Of a stretch of DNA of 64,000 bases, positions 19,112 to 27,272 are shown piece by piece. The DNA is taken from contig CALUWF010000002.1 in the NCBI GenBank assembly GCA_944324405.1, forward strand, positions 1 to 64,000, written 5' to 3'. Numbering within the stretch: position 1 is the first letter of the stretch; each line of letters opens with the position of its first letter. The stretch comes from Candidatus Gastranaerophilales bacterium (GTDB taxonomy: Bacteria; Cyanobacteriota; Vampirovibrionia; Gastranaerophilales; Gastranaerophilaceae). A model generated the notes under the pieces. That model was given only the letters and a program-made list of their open reading frames with translations. It was not told the origin of the DNA and ran no database searches. Position numbers and translations under genes: made by a program.

Positions 19112-19435
19112 ATGGGCTTAATCTTATCAACAATCAGATTAATACAACTAAACAGCATGAGGCTTAACCTTGAATACAAACTTATGCTGATTAACACTTC
19201 GCGCCTGCAATTATCAACTTCAACGGGTGACCTTGAAACTCTGGGCAGCGATTTAGACCCGGATTCACCCGAATCAAAGGCACTGCAAAAGCGGATGGAA
19301 CGCTTAAGGGTTGTTGAGCAAAGACTTGAAGAACAGGCACAAAGATATCAAATTCAACTCAAAATGATTGAAAGTGAAATTCAAAGCGTTAACTCTTCGA
19401 TTGATTCAAATATTCAGATGGCATACGGCAGATAA
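19112..19435 (+). CDS. Short coiled-coil protein sharing its N-module with the 16717 product
   Basis: A 107-residue protein. Its first 35 residues align without gaps to the 16717 product: shared Met1, Gly2, Ser6, Arg9, Leu13, Asn19, Glu21, Tyr22, Asn28, Arg31, Leu34 and Ser35, with many conservative matches between. A short Asp/Pro linker (LGSDLDPDSPES) leads into a C-terminal coiled coil (RVVEQRLEEQAQRYQIQL, then MIESEIQSVNSSIDSN) that resembles the coil at the end of the 341-residue protein. It is thus a minimal version of the same family. Last gene of the cluster, closed by a strong terminator. The function is unknown. Confidence 0.75.
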   Translation: MGLILSTIRLIQLNSMRLNLEYKLMLINTSRLQLSTSTGDLETLGSDLDPDSPESKALQKRMERLRVVEQRLEEQAQRYQIQLKMIESEIQSVNSSIDSNIQMAYGR

Positions 19436-19466
19436 AAAGCGGGTTACCAACCCGCTTTTTTATTTT
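19434..19466 (+). terminator. Rho-independent terminator of the 16717-19435 cluster
   Basis: A 12-bp stem (AAAAAGCGGGTT with its complement), a 3-base loop and a T-rich tail start immediately at the stop of the last gene. Confidence 0.92.
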
Positions 19467-19516
19467 AATTTCAAACCTTGTAGCCCGGCTTTTAACTGCC
19501 TTTGCAGCTAATCTCA

Positions 19517-20617
19517 TTATTTAATCAGGAGTTCTTTTGGTATTGCATACATAACCGTTTCGGCAGGTCTTCTTGAATAATTACCCAAATGGAATTCGTA
19601 ATCTTTGCATATTTGTTTTAAATACAAAGGAATGCTTATATATTCCATAAGCGTATGGTAAATTGATATTGCAAGCTGAGGTCTGTCATTGATTATTGTT
19701 TCATATCCGCCCTTAAGCGCATTTAGCTCGGCGCTTTCTATATCCATTTTTATAAAGTCTATTTTGTCAATACCTTTTTCGCGTTTAAATTTATCTATGG
19801 TTGTTGTTTGAATTTTGTGTTTTATATATATGTCTTCATTTGTTTTTGGAATAACCGTTGAGCCGCCCGGGGATTTTGTATTTTCGTAAAAAGTCAGGGT
19901 TGTTTCTTCACTCCAAACGCCTTTTTCTATTATCTCGATTTTATTTGATCTTTGCACTATATCTTTATACAAATTTGAAGGCCCTTTTATGCCGGGTACA
20001 AATGTTGCAAATTTTTCATAGTATGGCTCAAAACAGTATATTTTTTGCGCACAAGGTATTTCATGTTCAAAAACTATGCTTGTATATCCGTTTTGGCCGC
20101 CGCAGTCAAGAATTGTCTTTATTGCATCTTTATTAATAAATTCAATATACTGATTTGCATTTGCATAGCCCTGGGAATTTATTTCGAGGCGTTCTTTATT
20201 ATACAAGGTAAAAAGAAGCTCATTTCGAAGGCGTCTTGAAGTGTATACAGCCCTAAAAAGCTCTCTTTCTTCCTCTGAATTAAGCATTTGCTCAATGTAT
20301 TTGCACTCAAAATTATCCTCCAATATGATAAAGTTTTCTATGTTATTGCCAAGGAGTATATGCTTAATATCTTGGCTTCTGTTAAACGGTGCAATTATTA
20401 TAATATCAACTTCTTTTGCCCTTGGGAAAAAATCTTCCGGTTTAAGCGTTGGAATATCGCAAAAATCCCCTATTTGTTCGGCAGCGGCATCTATAAAGTA
20501 TTTAATATTTACATTGGGGTAGTATTCATCAATATAATTCTTGAGCGCAAAACCTGTTGTATTTGCGCCGTAAATAGCCACTGTTTTAATGTTTTTGTCA
20601 AGTTTAAATTCCATCAT
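19517..20617 (-). CDS. FkbM-family methyltransferase with N-terminal Rossmann-like domain
   Basis: A 366-residue protein with two domains. Residues about 10-110 form a nucleotide-binding-like fold starting KTVAIYGANTTGFALKNYI and related to the modules at 20639 and 22303. Residues about 160-355 are an FkbM-type SAM methyltransferase: ILDCGGQNGYTS is the SAM loop and IDFIKMDIESAELNALKGG the characteristic later motif. FkbM enzymes O-methylate sugars or polyketides. GAGGAAG precedes two adjacent ATG codons (20617, 20614). It is the last gene of the leftward set 22218-19517 and probably decorates the surface glycan of this island. Confidence 0.87.
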   Translation of the reverse strand: MMEFKLDKNIKTVAIYGANTTGFALKNYIDEYYPNVNIKYFIDAAAEQIGDFCDIPTLKPEDFFPRAKEVDIIIIAPFNRSQDIKHILLGNNIENFIILEDNFECKYIEQMLNSEEERELFRAVYTSRRLRNELLFTLYNKERLEINSQGYANANQYIEFINKDAIKTILDCGGQNGYTSIVFEHEIPCAQKIYCFEPYYEKFATFVPGIKGPSNLYKDIVQRSNKIEIIEKGVWSEETTLTFYENTKSPGGSTVIPKTNEDIYIKHKIQTTTIDKFKREKGIDKIDFIKMDIESAELNALKGGYETIINDRPQLAISIYHTLMEYISIPLYLKQICKDYEFHLGNYSRRPAETVMYAIPKELLIK

Positions 20618-20638
20618 AACTTCCTCTGTATTTTATTT

Positions 20639-21064
20639 TTAATTTGAAAAAATTTCTTCCGCATAAAGCAAAAAAGGCTTATTGAGCAAAAAATAGGCTT
20701 TTGGCATTTTGGCGTGCACATATATTTCTTTTCTCAGGTATCTTAGCATAGAATAAGGATATTGTGTAGTTATTAATATGATATCAGCTTTCATACCCGC
20801 TAAAAATTCGGGCGCTGTAGCTTTATAGCCAAAATACACGCTTTCTTCTTTTAATTTAAATTTTTTATCTGACACTGCAACAATATTAAATCCGCCAAGG
20901 TCATAGTTTTTTACTATATAGTCCATCATTATCCCTGCGCCATAGAGGATGATTTTTTTATCTTTAAATTTCTTTTGCAGTTTTAACAAATGCTTTTCAA
21001 AATTTAATTCCGAAAAAATATCCGCCCAGGTTTTACCGTTAAAAAATTCTTTATTTCTTTTCAT
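20639..21064 (-). CDS. Single Rossmann-like module of the glycan island
   Basis: A 141-residue protein. After a short helical lead it has a strand-loop-helix KKIILYGAGIMMDYIVKNY, then NIVAVSDKKF, GYKATAPEFL and ADIILITTQYPYSMLRYLR. The same order of motifs appears twice in the 22303 product and more weakly at the N-terminus of the FkbM protein. GAG with a following acidic SD resembles nucleotide or nucleotide-sugar binding folds such as PglD-like N-domains. The start is ATG 21064, which overlaps the stop of the upstream gene as ATGA. It may bind a nucleotide sugar or act as a partner subunit for a transferase; no catalytic residue is evident. Confidence 0.75.
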   Translation of the reverse strand: MKRNKEFFNGKTWADIFSELNFEKHLLKLQKKFKDKKIILYGAGIMMDYIVKNYDLGGFNIVAVSDKKFKLKEESVYFGYKATAPEFLAGMKADIILITTQYPYSMLRYLRKEIYVHAKMPKAYFLLNKPFLLYAEEIFSN

Positions 21065-22218
21065 AAACACCCAAGCTCTCTTAAAATTTTTTCTCTTATA
21101 TTTTCTTTTGTATAAAAGAATTTATCTTGTATTGCACAAAATTCTTCTTCAAGTTCAAAATTTCTTTTAATATATTTTTCAATCATATTTATAAGTTCTG
21201 CCTTGTTTTCCGTTATATTAAAAAGAAGGCTGTCGCTTTGTTTTGCAAAGTTCATATCTTCAATATCTCTTTGTATAAGGTTTTTATCGTATATATCAGG
21301 CCTATAGAAAATTACGGGCTTATTTAAAAAGAAAAAATCCGACCAGATACTTGAATAATCAGTTATCAGCATGTCAGAAGTTTTTATGAGCCTGCTTATA
21401 TCAAGACTGCTGTGCAGTTTTATATTTTCGCAAAAACTAAAACCGCTGTTGCGCTCAAGCAGCGCATGGTGCAGCGCGGCATTGATTTCAACATTATTTT
21501 CTTTAAGCATTGAAATAAGCGCCTCGTCATTAAAAAGTTCATTAATCGCTTTATAATACAGGCTGTTTTTGTAATCAACCGTATTAAAAGAAAGCCTCCA
21601 GGTAAAAAAGAAAAATATGTTTTTTCTGTGCGGATGATTTTGTTTTTTTAAATTGTCAAACCTTGGCAGAGCCGCCCTTATAAGATTTTTATCTTCAAAA
21701 CCTCCGTATTTTTTAACAATTTGTGCCTCATAATCATTGGATACAAGAATTTTGTTGTATTCGCTCCGGTTGTACAGGTTGAAAATATTATTTTTTAAAA
21801 GAATAACCCCATGGTCAAGAAAAATATAATCTATAAATTTATTTTTGTAAAAAAAACGATGGAGGCTGCTTTGTAAACCAAATGAGGTAAAAAATTTTGA
21901 GAGTCTTAAGAATTTAAAAAAATGTTTTATATGCAGGTTTTTATCATAAGCAAGTATTGCACTTTTATATTTATTTTTTATTTTTTTGTAAGAAGGGTGG
22001 GTTTTTAAGATAATATAATAAGCCCTAAGTCCATCTTGGAATGCCTTTTCAAATAATGAAAAAGAATCAATAAGTTCTGTGTTTTTTTCATCTTTATCAA
22101 TAAAAAACAAAATATCTTTTTTAAAAAACGGCTGCAAAAAAATTATAAAATTTAAAACAAAATCAGAAAAAAAATCTAAGACTTCTTTTATTTTTATAAG
22201 CACATTAATCGCAAACAT
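21061..22218 (-). CDS. CDP-glycerol:glycerophosphotransferase-like protein (TagB/TagF family)
   Basis: A 385-residue GT-B-type enzyme. The signature region is LDISRLIKTSDMLITDYSS, followed by FFFLNKPVIFYRPD, which is diagnostic of the CDP-glycerol glycerophosphotransferase family. IDYIFLDHGVILLK near the centre corresponds to the conserved HG motif. Such enzymes add glycerol phosphate or related polyol phosphates to wall teichoic acids or to capsules and LPS in Gram-negative bacteria; the latter fits this diderm. A TATAAT lies eight bases before the ATG with no Shine-Dalgarno sequence. It heads the leftward operon 22218-19517. Confidence 0.87.
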   Translation of the reverse strand: MFAINVLIKIKEVLDFFSDFVLNFIIFLQPFFKKDILFFIDKDEKNTELIDSFSLFEKAFQDGLRAYYIILKTHPSYKKIKNKYKSAILAYDKNLHIKHFFKFLRLSKFFTSFGLQSSLHRFFYKNKFIDYIFLDHGVILLKNNIFNLYNRSEYNKILVSNDYEAQIVKKYGGFEDKNLIRAALPRFDNLKKQNHPHRKNIFFFFTWRLSFNTVDYKNSLYYKAINELFNDEALISMLKENNVEINAALHHALLERNSGFSFCENIKLHSSLDISRLIKTSDMLITDYSSIWSDFFFLNKPVIFYRPDIYDKNLIQRDIEDMNFAKQSDSLLFNITENKAELINMIEKYIKRNFELEEEFCAIQDKFFYTKENIREKILRELGCL

Positions 22219-22226
22219 AATATTAA

Positions 22227-22232
22227 ATTATA
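22227..22232 (-). promoter_or_regulatory. -10 box eight bases before the glycerophosphotransferase start
   Basis: On the minus strand TATAAT is followed by TTAATATT and ATG 22218. No ribosome-binding site is present, which suggests a leaderless or nearly leaderless transcript. The -35 region is weak. Confidence 0.45.
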
Positions 22233-22302
22233 TAACAAAAAATGACTTTGGAGATTTTTTATATATAATAGCTTTGGATAGTTAACGGGAGCGGACTTTA
22301 AA

Positions 22303-23070
22303 ATGTTAAGCGGATATTTTAAGCTAAAAACAAGTACGGAAGCTTTTAGAAATCGCTTGGAAAATATTTTTTGCGAACTTAAAGATAAAAAAGTTATTAT
22401 CTATGGCGCAGGTGATGGTTTTTGCGCTCTGAATGAAGAATTTGATTTTGCAAAAAAGATTAATGTGGTAGCAATTTCTGATTTAAAGTTTAATAAATCC
22501 CAAGACTATAAGGGTTTTTGTGCAATAGCGCCCGATGAGATTAAAAACAAGGATTATGACACAATCCTTGTTACACAAGAAATGTATAAACCGGTTATGC
22601 ATTATCTGAGGAATAATTTGTGTATAGAAGACAAACAAATTTTTACTGTATTTGAAGAAGAAATCCCGGATGAGGCAAGAAACTTCAATATGCTTTATGA
22701 ATACAAATTTAGGGAAAATCTTGAAAAATTAGTTAAAAAATTAAAAAACAAAAAAGTTGTAATATACGGTGCGGGAGCTTTATTCAGGCTAATACACAAA
22801 TATTTCGATTTACGCGGATTAAATGTAGCCGCAATATCTGATATGAAATTTGACGGACATGAAAATGGCGAAGAATTTTTGGGGTATAAAGTCTGCGCTC
22901 CTGTGGAGATTGAAGATTTTAAACCCGATTATGTACTTATTTGCGCACTTAAATATCTCGATATAGCCGAAGATCTATACTGCTATACCCTTAAGGGTAC
23001 CGGCATAAAAATCCGTCCGCTTGTTAAAAAGCCTTTTAAAAAAATGCTTTGCGAAATTTGGAACGGTTAG
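22303..23070 (+). CDS. Tandem Rossmann-like module protein of the glycan island
   Basis: A 255-residue protein made of two copies of the same module. Copy one has KKVIIYGAGDGFCALNEEF and NVVAISDLKF; copy two has KKVVIYGAGALFRLIHKYF and NVAAISDMKF. Each is followed by a short strand ending in D-hydrophobic-Leu (YDTILVTQ, PDYVLICA). Both copies are closest to the single-module protein at 20639. The fold resembles nucleotide or nucleotide-sugar binding Rossmann domains, but no known enzyme motif is present. It is divergent from the leftward operon and starts the rightward glycan operon; the GT2 gene begins two bases after its stop. Confidence 0.77.
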   Translation: MLSGYFKLKTSTEAFRNRLENIFCELKDKKVIIYGAGDGFCALNEEFDFAKKINVVAISDLKFNKSQDYKGFCAIAPDEIKNKDYDTILVTQEMYKPVMHYLRNNLCIEDKQIFTVFEEEIPDEARNFNMLYEYKFRENLEKLVKKLKNKKVVIYGAGALFRLIHKYFDLRGLNVAAISDMKFDGHENGEEFLGYKVCAPVEIEDFKPDYVLICALKYLDIAEDLYCYTLKGTGIKIRPLVKKPFKKMLCEIWNG

Positions 23071-23071
23071 T

Positions 23072-24130
23072 ATGCAGCACGATTTAATATCAATTATTTT
23101 ACCTGTATACAATTGCGAAAAATACATTTCACAAACACTTGAGTCTTTAATTAATCAAACGTACGGCAATCTGGAGGTAATTTGTATAAATGACGGCTCA
23201 ACGGATTCTTCGCCTGATATTATTCGCGAATTTTCAAAACGCGATGCCCGAATAAAACTTTTTTCGCAAGAAAATAAAGGCCCCGCCGCATCCAGAAATT
23301 TAGGGCTTGAAAAATCCTGCGGCGAATACATTATGTTTTGCGATTCCGACGATTGGTACGAGATTAATATGTGCGAAAAAATGCACAGCACAATAACCCG
23401 GCAAAATGTTAATCTTGTAATGTGTGCCGCAACTTTTCATTACGAAAAAAATATTTACAGGGAATACGGCGGAAATTACGAAGAAAATATTGCACCCTTG
23501 GGCACATTCAAAGCCTCGGATATTCTCTTAAAGCCTTCTTCTGCCCTTCTGTGGCATAAAATTTTTAAAAAGTCGATAATTGATAAATACAATATCATTT
23601 TTCCAAACGGGCTTGAATCTGACGATACTCTTTTTTGCTATGAATATTTATGTGTCTGCCAAACATGCTGCGGCATAAAGGACAAACTCTACAACTACCG
23701 TTTAAGGCAAAACTCCATAATGGATAAATATGTTAAAAGACAAAATATTGAAGTTTTATATGACAGAATAAGATTTTTTGAATATTTTAATCAATTTTTA
23801 AAAATAAACAACCTTGAAAACAAATTAAAAAATTGCTACAACTATTTTTTTGCAAAACAATTTCTAATATGCTACAAAACGCTTGAAGGAGATGAAGAAA
23901 AAGAAAAGCTGCTTGAACTGACAAAAAAATATGCAAAAAATGCAGGTTTTGCACCTTCAAAAAATAATATAATAAGCATTGTACTCTCCGGCGCAAGTCT
24001 TAAAAAAGTGGAAAAATATATCAAAAACGCATCAGAGCGTAAAAAAATATTCGGCGATAACTCTCTTGTTGAAACAATAAAAAGAATTTTTATTTCAGCT
24101 AAAAAATATTACACATATTATAAAATTTAA
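23072..24130 (+). CDS. Family 2 glycosyltransferase
   Basis: A 352-residue GT-A enzyme. It begins LISIILPVYNCEKYISQTL, has ICINDGSTDSS with the first nucleotide-binding Asp, GPAASRNLGL, and the metal-binding FCDSDDWY. Family 2 enzymes transfer sugars from nucleotide donors to build surface polysaccharides. The start is ATG 23072, two bases after the previous stop; a longer in-frame start at 23021 lies inside the upstream gene and would add an unlikely lead. The donor and acceptor are unknown. Confidence 0.92.
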   Translation: MQHDLISIILPVYNCEKYISQTLESLINQTYGNLEVICINDGSTDSSPDIIREFSKRDARIKLFSQENKGPAASRNLGLEKSCGEYIMFCDSDDWYEINMCEKMHSTITRQNVNLVMCAATFHYEKNIYREYGGNYEENIAPLGTFKASDILLKPSSALLWHKIFKKSIIDKYNIIFPNGLESDDTLFCYEYLCVCQTCCGIKDKLYNYRLRQNSIMDKYVKRQNIEVLYDRIRFFEYFNQFLKINNLENKLKNCYNYFFAKQFLICYKTLEGDEEKEKLLELTKKYAKNAGFAPSKNNIISIVLSGASLKKVEKYIKNASERKKIFGDNSLVETIKRIFISAKKYYTYYKI

Positions 24131-24139
24131 AAGGAATTT

Positions 24140-25354
24140 ATGACACAGAGCATTAAAAAAATTATAATAACCGGTCAAATGCTAAGGGGCGACAGCTTTT
24201 CTTCGCGCTGGATATATAATCTTTTTGCTTATTATATAAAACGCACAACAGGGCTTGATGTATATTTAACCGTTTTGCCGACGTCGAATTACTCTGCCGA
24301 CAATTTCATTCCCATGCACATAGAAAAAATTTACGGCGCTTACGGTATCGATTTTGAATACGGAAACAGGTTTGAGTCCCCCTGGACTGACAGATGGGCG
24401 CAAATTTATTACAAAAAAGACTACAATAAAGAAGCCTATGACTATATTTATTCAATTTTTAAAGATTCGCTCGTAATAAGTTATGAACTTGAAGAGTGCA
24501 TGCTTGCGGCACTTGAGTATTTTAATATTCCATATATTGAAATAAATCTTGACCCCATAAGATTTTTGGAAGATATAATGCTTTGCTTTAAAACCAATAA
24601 CAAAGAAGCCTACGCGCGCCTTTTGGATTACAGAGTTGATGAAGAATTTTTGTACCTGAGCGCAAATTATATCAAGGCGTTTTATGCAACAATGGAAAAT
24701 AAAACAACAAATGAAAGAAATGTCTTGTTTTTAGGGCAGACAGAATGCGATAAAACCCTTGTTGACGAGAAAAGCGGAGAAATATATTCAATTTTAAACC
24801 GCAAAGAAGAATTCAAAAAGGCAATAAGCGGTTTTGATAACATTTTTTATAAAAGGCACCCGCTTGTAAAAAATGACAAGGAGATTATAGAATATATAAA
24901 TTCGCTCGGGAATGTAAAAATAATCGATGAAAATTTCTACAGCCTGATTTCAAGAAACGATATAAAGAAAGTTGTTTCCATATCTTCTGGCACCTGCTGT
25001 GAGGCGAGATATTTCCAAAAAGAGACAGAATTCCTTTTAAAAGAAGGAGTGCTGCGCCAAACTTGCAATAAAGTTGAACTTGATAAATACGTTTCAATAT
25101 ATCAAGACTTCTTTTCTCTTAATTTCTGGTCGCACATTTTAGGACCCTTTGTAAAAACCGAAAAATTTGACAGAAAAATTACAATAGGAGGAGCTTCAAA
25201 CAAATTAAGAAACTCGCGCATTAAAACTCCTGTTTATTATGCTTATGAAGACACTAATCACCTGATGGCAAAACGGCTTGTCGAAAAAGATTTTGCTTCA
25301 AAAATGCATAAATCGTTTTTAGCTTATACTATAGAAAAGGACGCAGAGTTATGA
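24140..25354 (+). CDS. Unrecognised protein, probable capsule-type glycosyltransferase
   Basis: A 404-residue protein with AAGGA before ATG 24140. The C-terminal half has a GT-B look: FDNIFYKRHPLVKNDKEI followed by VVSISSGTCCEAR resembles the donor-binding end of capsular and polysialyltransferase-like enzymes, where a Lys-Arg-His-Pro motif and a Ser/Gly turn are conserved. The N-terminus (KKIIITGQMLRGDSFSSRWIYNLFAYY) suggests a first Rossmann half. Its place between GT2 and radical SAM genes supports a role in glycan assembly. I cannot name a family, so the transferase call is inference. Confidence 0.6.
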   Translation: MTQSIKKIIITGQMLRGDSFSSRWIYNLFAYYIKRTTGLDVYLTVLPTSNYSADNFIPMHIEKIYGAYGIDFEYGNRFESPWTDRWAQIYYKKDYNKEAYDYIYSIFKDSLVISYELEECMLAALEYFNIPYIEINLDPIRFLEDIMLCFKTNNKEAYARLLDYRVDEEFLYLSANYIKAFYATMENKTTNERNVLFLGQTECDKTLVDEKSGEIYSILNRKEEFKKAISGFDNIFYKRHPLVKNDKEIIEYINSLGNVKIIDENFYSLISRNDIKKVVSISSGTCCEARYFQKETEFLLKEGVLRQTCNKVELDKYVSIYQDFFSLNFWSHILGPFVKTEKFDRKITIGGASNKLRNSRIKTPVYYAYEDTNHLMAKRLVEKDFASKMHKSFLAYTIEKDAEL

Positions 25355-26292
25355 TTATGGAATTTTTAATTACTTTAAAAAGACTTTTTACTCAAAAAAG
25401 CCTTGCGTATAATCCGACAATGCTTGCAATTGAAACAAGCTGTCTTTGTAATAATTCCTGCTTTTTCTGCTGGAGAAGCCAAAAACCGCAAGAGTTAAAA
25501 GCTTTAATTAAAAAATACGCCTCATCGCCAAAGCTGTCTTTTGATGTATATAAAAAAATAATAGACGATGCAATACAGTATAAATCCCTCACTTGGCTTG
25601 CCCTTTGCGCATGTATGGGAGAGCCGATGATGCATGAAAAACTTGAAGATATGTGTGAATACGCATATAAGAAAAACCATTTTAAAAAAATATCAATAAA
25701 TACAAACGGACTTGCAATTGATAAACACGACATATCAAGACTTTTAAATTCAATCCAAGACTTTAGTATCTCGGTTGACAGCATTGACCCTGAAACATAC
25801 GGGAAAATCCACGGTAACAGCGAATTTTTACCAAAAGTTATAGAAAATATCAAAAAATGTGTCGAGTATAAAAAGCAACACGGCGCAGTTTCAACAATCA
25901 CCGTAAGATTTACCGAAAATGAACATAATATCGGACAATATCCCGAATTTAAAAAATTTTTTACCGAACTTGGAGTAGATAATATTAATTATACAAAAGT
26001 CCATTCTTTTGCGGGAGTAAAGGCGGAACTTGTCGACAAAAAGAAAGCTGCGTTTTGCTGGCACCCTTATAGAGCAATAAACTTTACTTTTAGCGGAGAT
26101 TTAACAACTTGTTGTTTAAATTATATGATGTCGCCGGTTTTTGGAAATATAAAAAATTCAACAATCAAAGAACTTTGGATGAACGACGGCATGAAAAAAT
26201 GGCTTAAAGACAGACTCAAAAACCCGCCTTGTAATAATTGCGACGGTCTGAGCAAACAATCACAACAAGAAGGTTTGGTATATGAAAAATAA
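25351..26292 (+). CDS. Radical SAM/SPASM-domain protein of the glycan island
   Basis: A 313-residue iron-sulfur enzyme. The radical SAM cluster motif CNNSCFFC (CxxxCxxC) lies at about residues 33-40, and GEP and SVDS motifs of the barrel follow. The C-terminal SPASM-like part has FCWHPYRAINFTFSGDLTTC, a second Cys in that run, and a final CNNCDG. Radical SAM/SPASM proteins modify peptides or sugars by radical chemistry, for example dehydrogenation or epimerisation; next to glycosyltransferases it may tailor a sugar, which is inference. ATG 25351 overlaps the upstream stop (ATGA), and the end overlaps the next gene by 11 bases. Confidence 0.87.
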   Translation: MIMEFLITLKRLFTQKSLAYNPTMLAIETSCLCNNSCFFCWRSQKPQELKALIKKYASSPKLSFDVYKKIIDDAIQYKSLTWLALCACMGEPMMHEKLEDMCEYAYKKNHFKKISINTNGLAIDKHDISRLLNSIQDFSISVDSIDPETYGKIHGNSEFLPKVIENIKKCVEYKKQHGAVSTITVRFTENEHNIGQYPEFKKFFTELGVDNINYTKVHSFAGVKAELVDKKKAAFCWHPYRAINFTFSGDLTTCCLNYMMSPVFGNIKNSTIKELWMNDGMKKWLKDRLKNPPCNNCDGLSKQSQQEGLVYEK

Positions 26293-27178
26293 TAAATGCA
26301 AATTTTGCGGAGCTGATTGCGAATATTGGTATAATATAAACGAATTTGAAATTTACGGCTGCAAAAATTGCAAAACCTCATACACCAGTAATATGCCAAG
26401 CGAAGAAGAACTTAAACACTATTATGACGGATTTAATTTTTGCATAAACCCTAAAAGTAAGATAAGAATAATTTCAAATGCATATAAATATTTTTATAAA
26501 TCACTCAATTTGCCAAATAATGCAAAAATGCTTGATATAGGAGGGGGCGGCGGATTTTTTTCCTGTGCTTTTGAAAAGTTTGGTTTTGGCAAGGCGGTGT
26601 ATATAGACATCGATAACCAATCCTGTGAATATGCAAAGTCTTTAAATATTTCAAAAGTAATAAATGCAGATGTGCGGGATTTAAAAAATATTTCAAACGA
26701 GAAATATGACTTTATTTATTGCAGACATGTTGTAGAACATCTTACAGACCCAATTCCGATTATTGATGCGGCAATTGAATTATTAAACAAAAACGGTTTG
26801 TTTATTTTGCAATATCCAAATTCGCTGAGTCTTGAGCGCCTGGCTTCAAAATGTTTTTATAAAGAAAGAATGGAGACCCTTTTAAAATCAAATAAAGATT
26901 ACTCTTATATAAAAGCTTTAAAAACTATTTTTTCATACAAAACAGGTAACGATGTCTACCCGCCAAGACATCTGTGGGGATTAACCGCTTGCGGCATGAA
27001 GGAGTATCTTTCCAAAAAAGAGGGGATTTCTTATAATTTTAAATTAAAATCAATAACGGATAAAATATACTCTCCGTATTATACGGGCGTAAAAGACAGC
27101 CCGCGGCTTGCCATGTTTTTAGCGCGCTCAATCCGAGGAGGCTGCCATGTAGTGTGCAGCATAAGAAAAAATTCGTAA
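26282..27178 (+). CDS. Class I SAM methyltransferase with N-terminal zinc ribbon
   Basis: A 298-residue protein. An N-terminal ribbon uses CKFCGADC and later CKNCKTSY as two Cys pairs (residues about 5-35). The methyltransferase core follows: MLDIGGGGGFFSCAF for SAM, a YIDID acidic end of strand two and YDFIYCRHVVEHL for strand four. This zinc-ribbon plus methyltransferase layout is common in capsule and lipopolysaccharide clusters, where such proteins methylate sugars or act as C-methyltransferase relatives. It is the last gene of the rightward glycan operon. Confidence 0.87.
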   Translation: MKNNKCKFCGADCEYWYNINEFEIYGCKNCKTSYTSNMPSEEELKHYYDGFNFCINPKSKIRIISNAYKYFYKSLNLPNNAKMLDIGGGGGFFSCAFEKFGFGKAVYIDIDNQSCEYAKSLNISKVINADVRDLKNISNEKYDFIYCRHVVEHLTDPIPIIDAAIELLNKNGLFILQYPNSLSLERLASKCFYKERMETLLKSNKDYSYIKALKTIFSYKTGNDVYPPRHLWGLTACGMKEYLSKKEGISYNFKLKSITDKIYSPYYTGVKDSPRLAMFLARSIRGGCHVVCSIRKNS

Positions 27179-27272
27179 AATGCAATAATTTAATGCTTAT
27201 ACTTTGGAGCGTGCAAAAAATATTTTTCAGCATTTTTATATAAAAGTCAGCATACAAGAGAGTATATAACAA

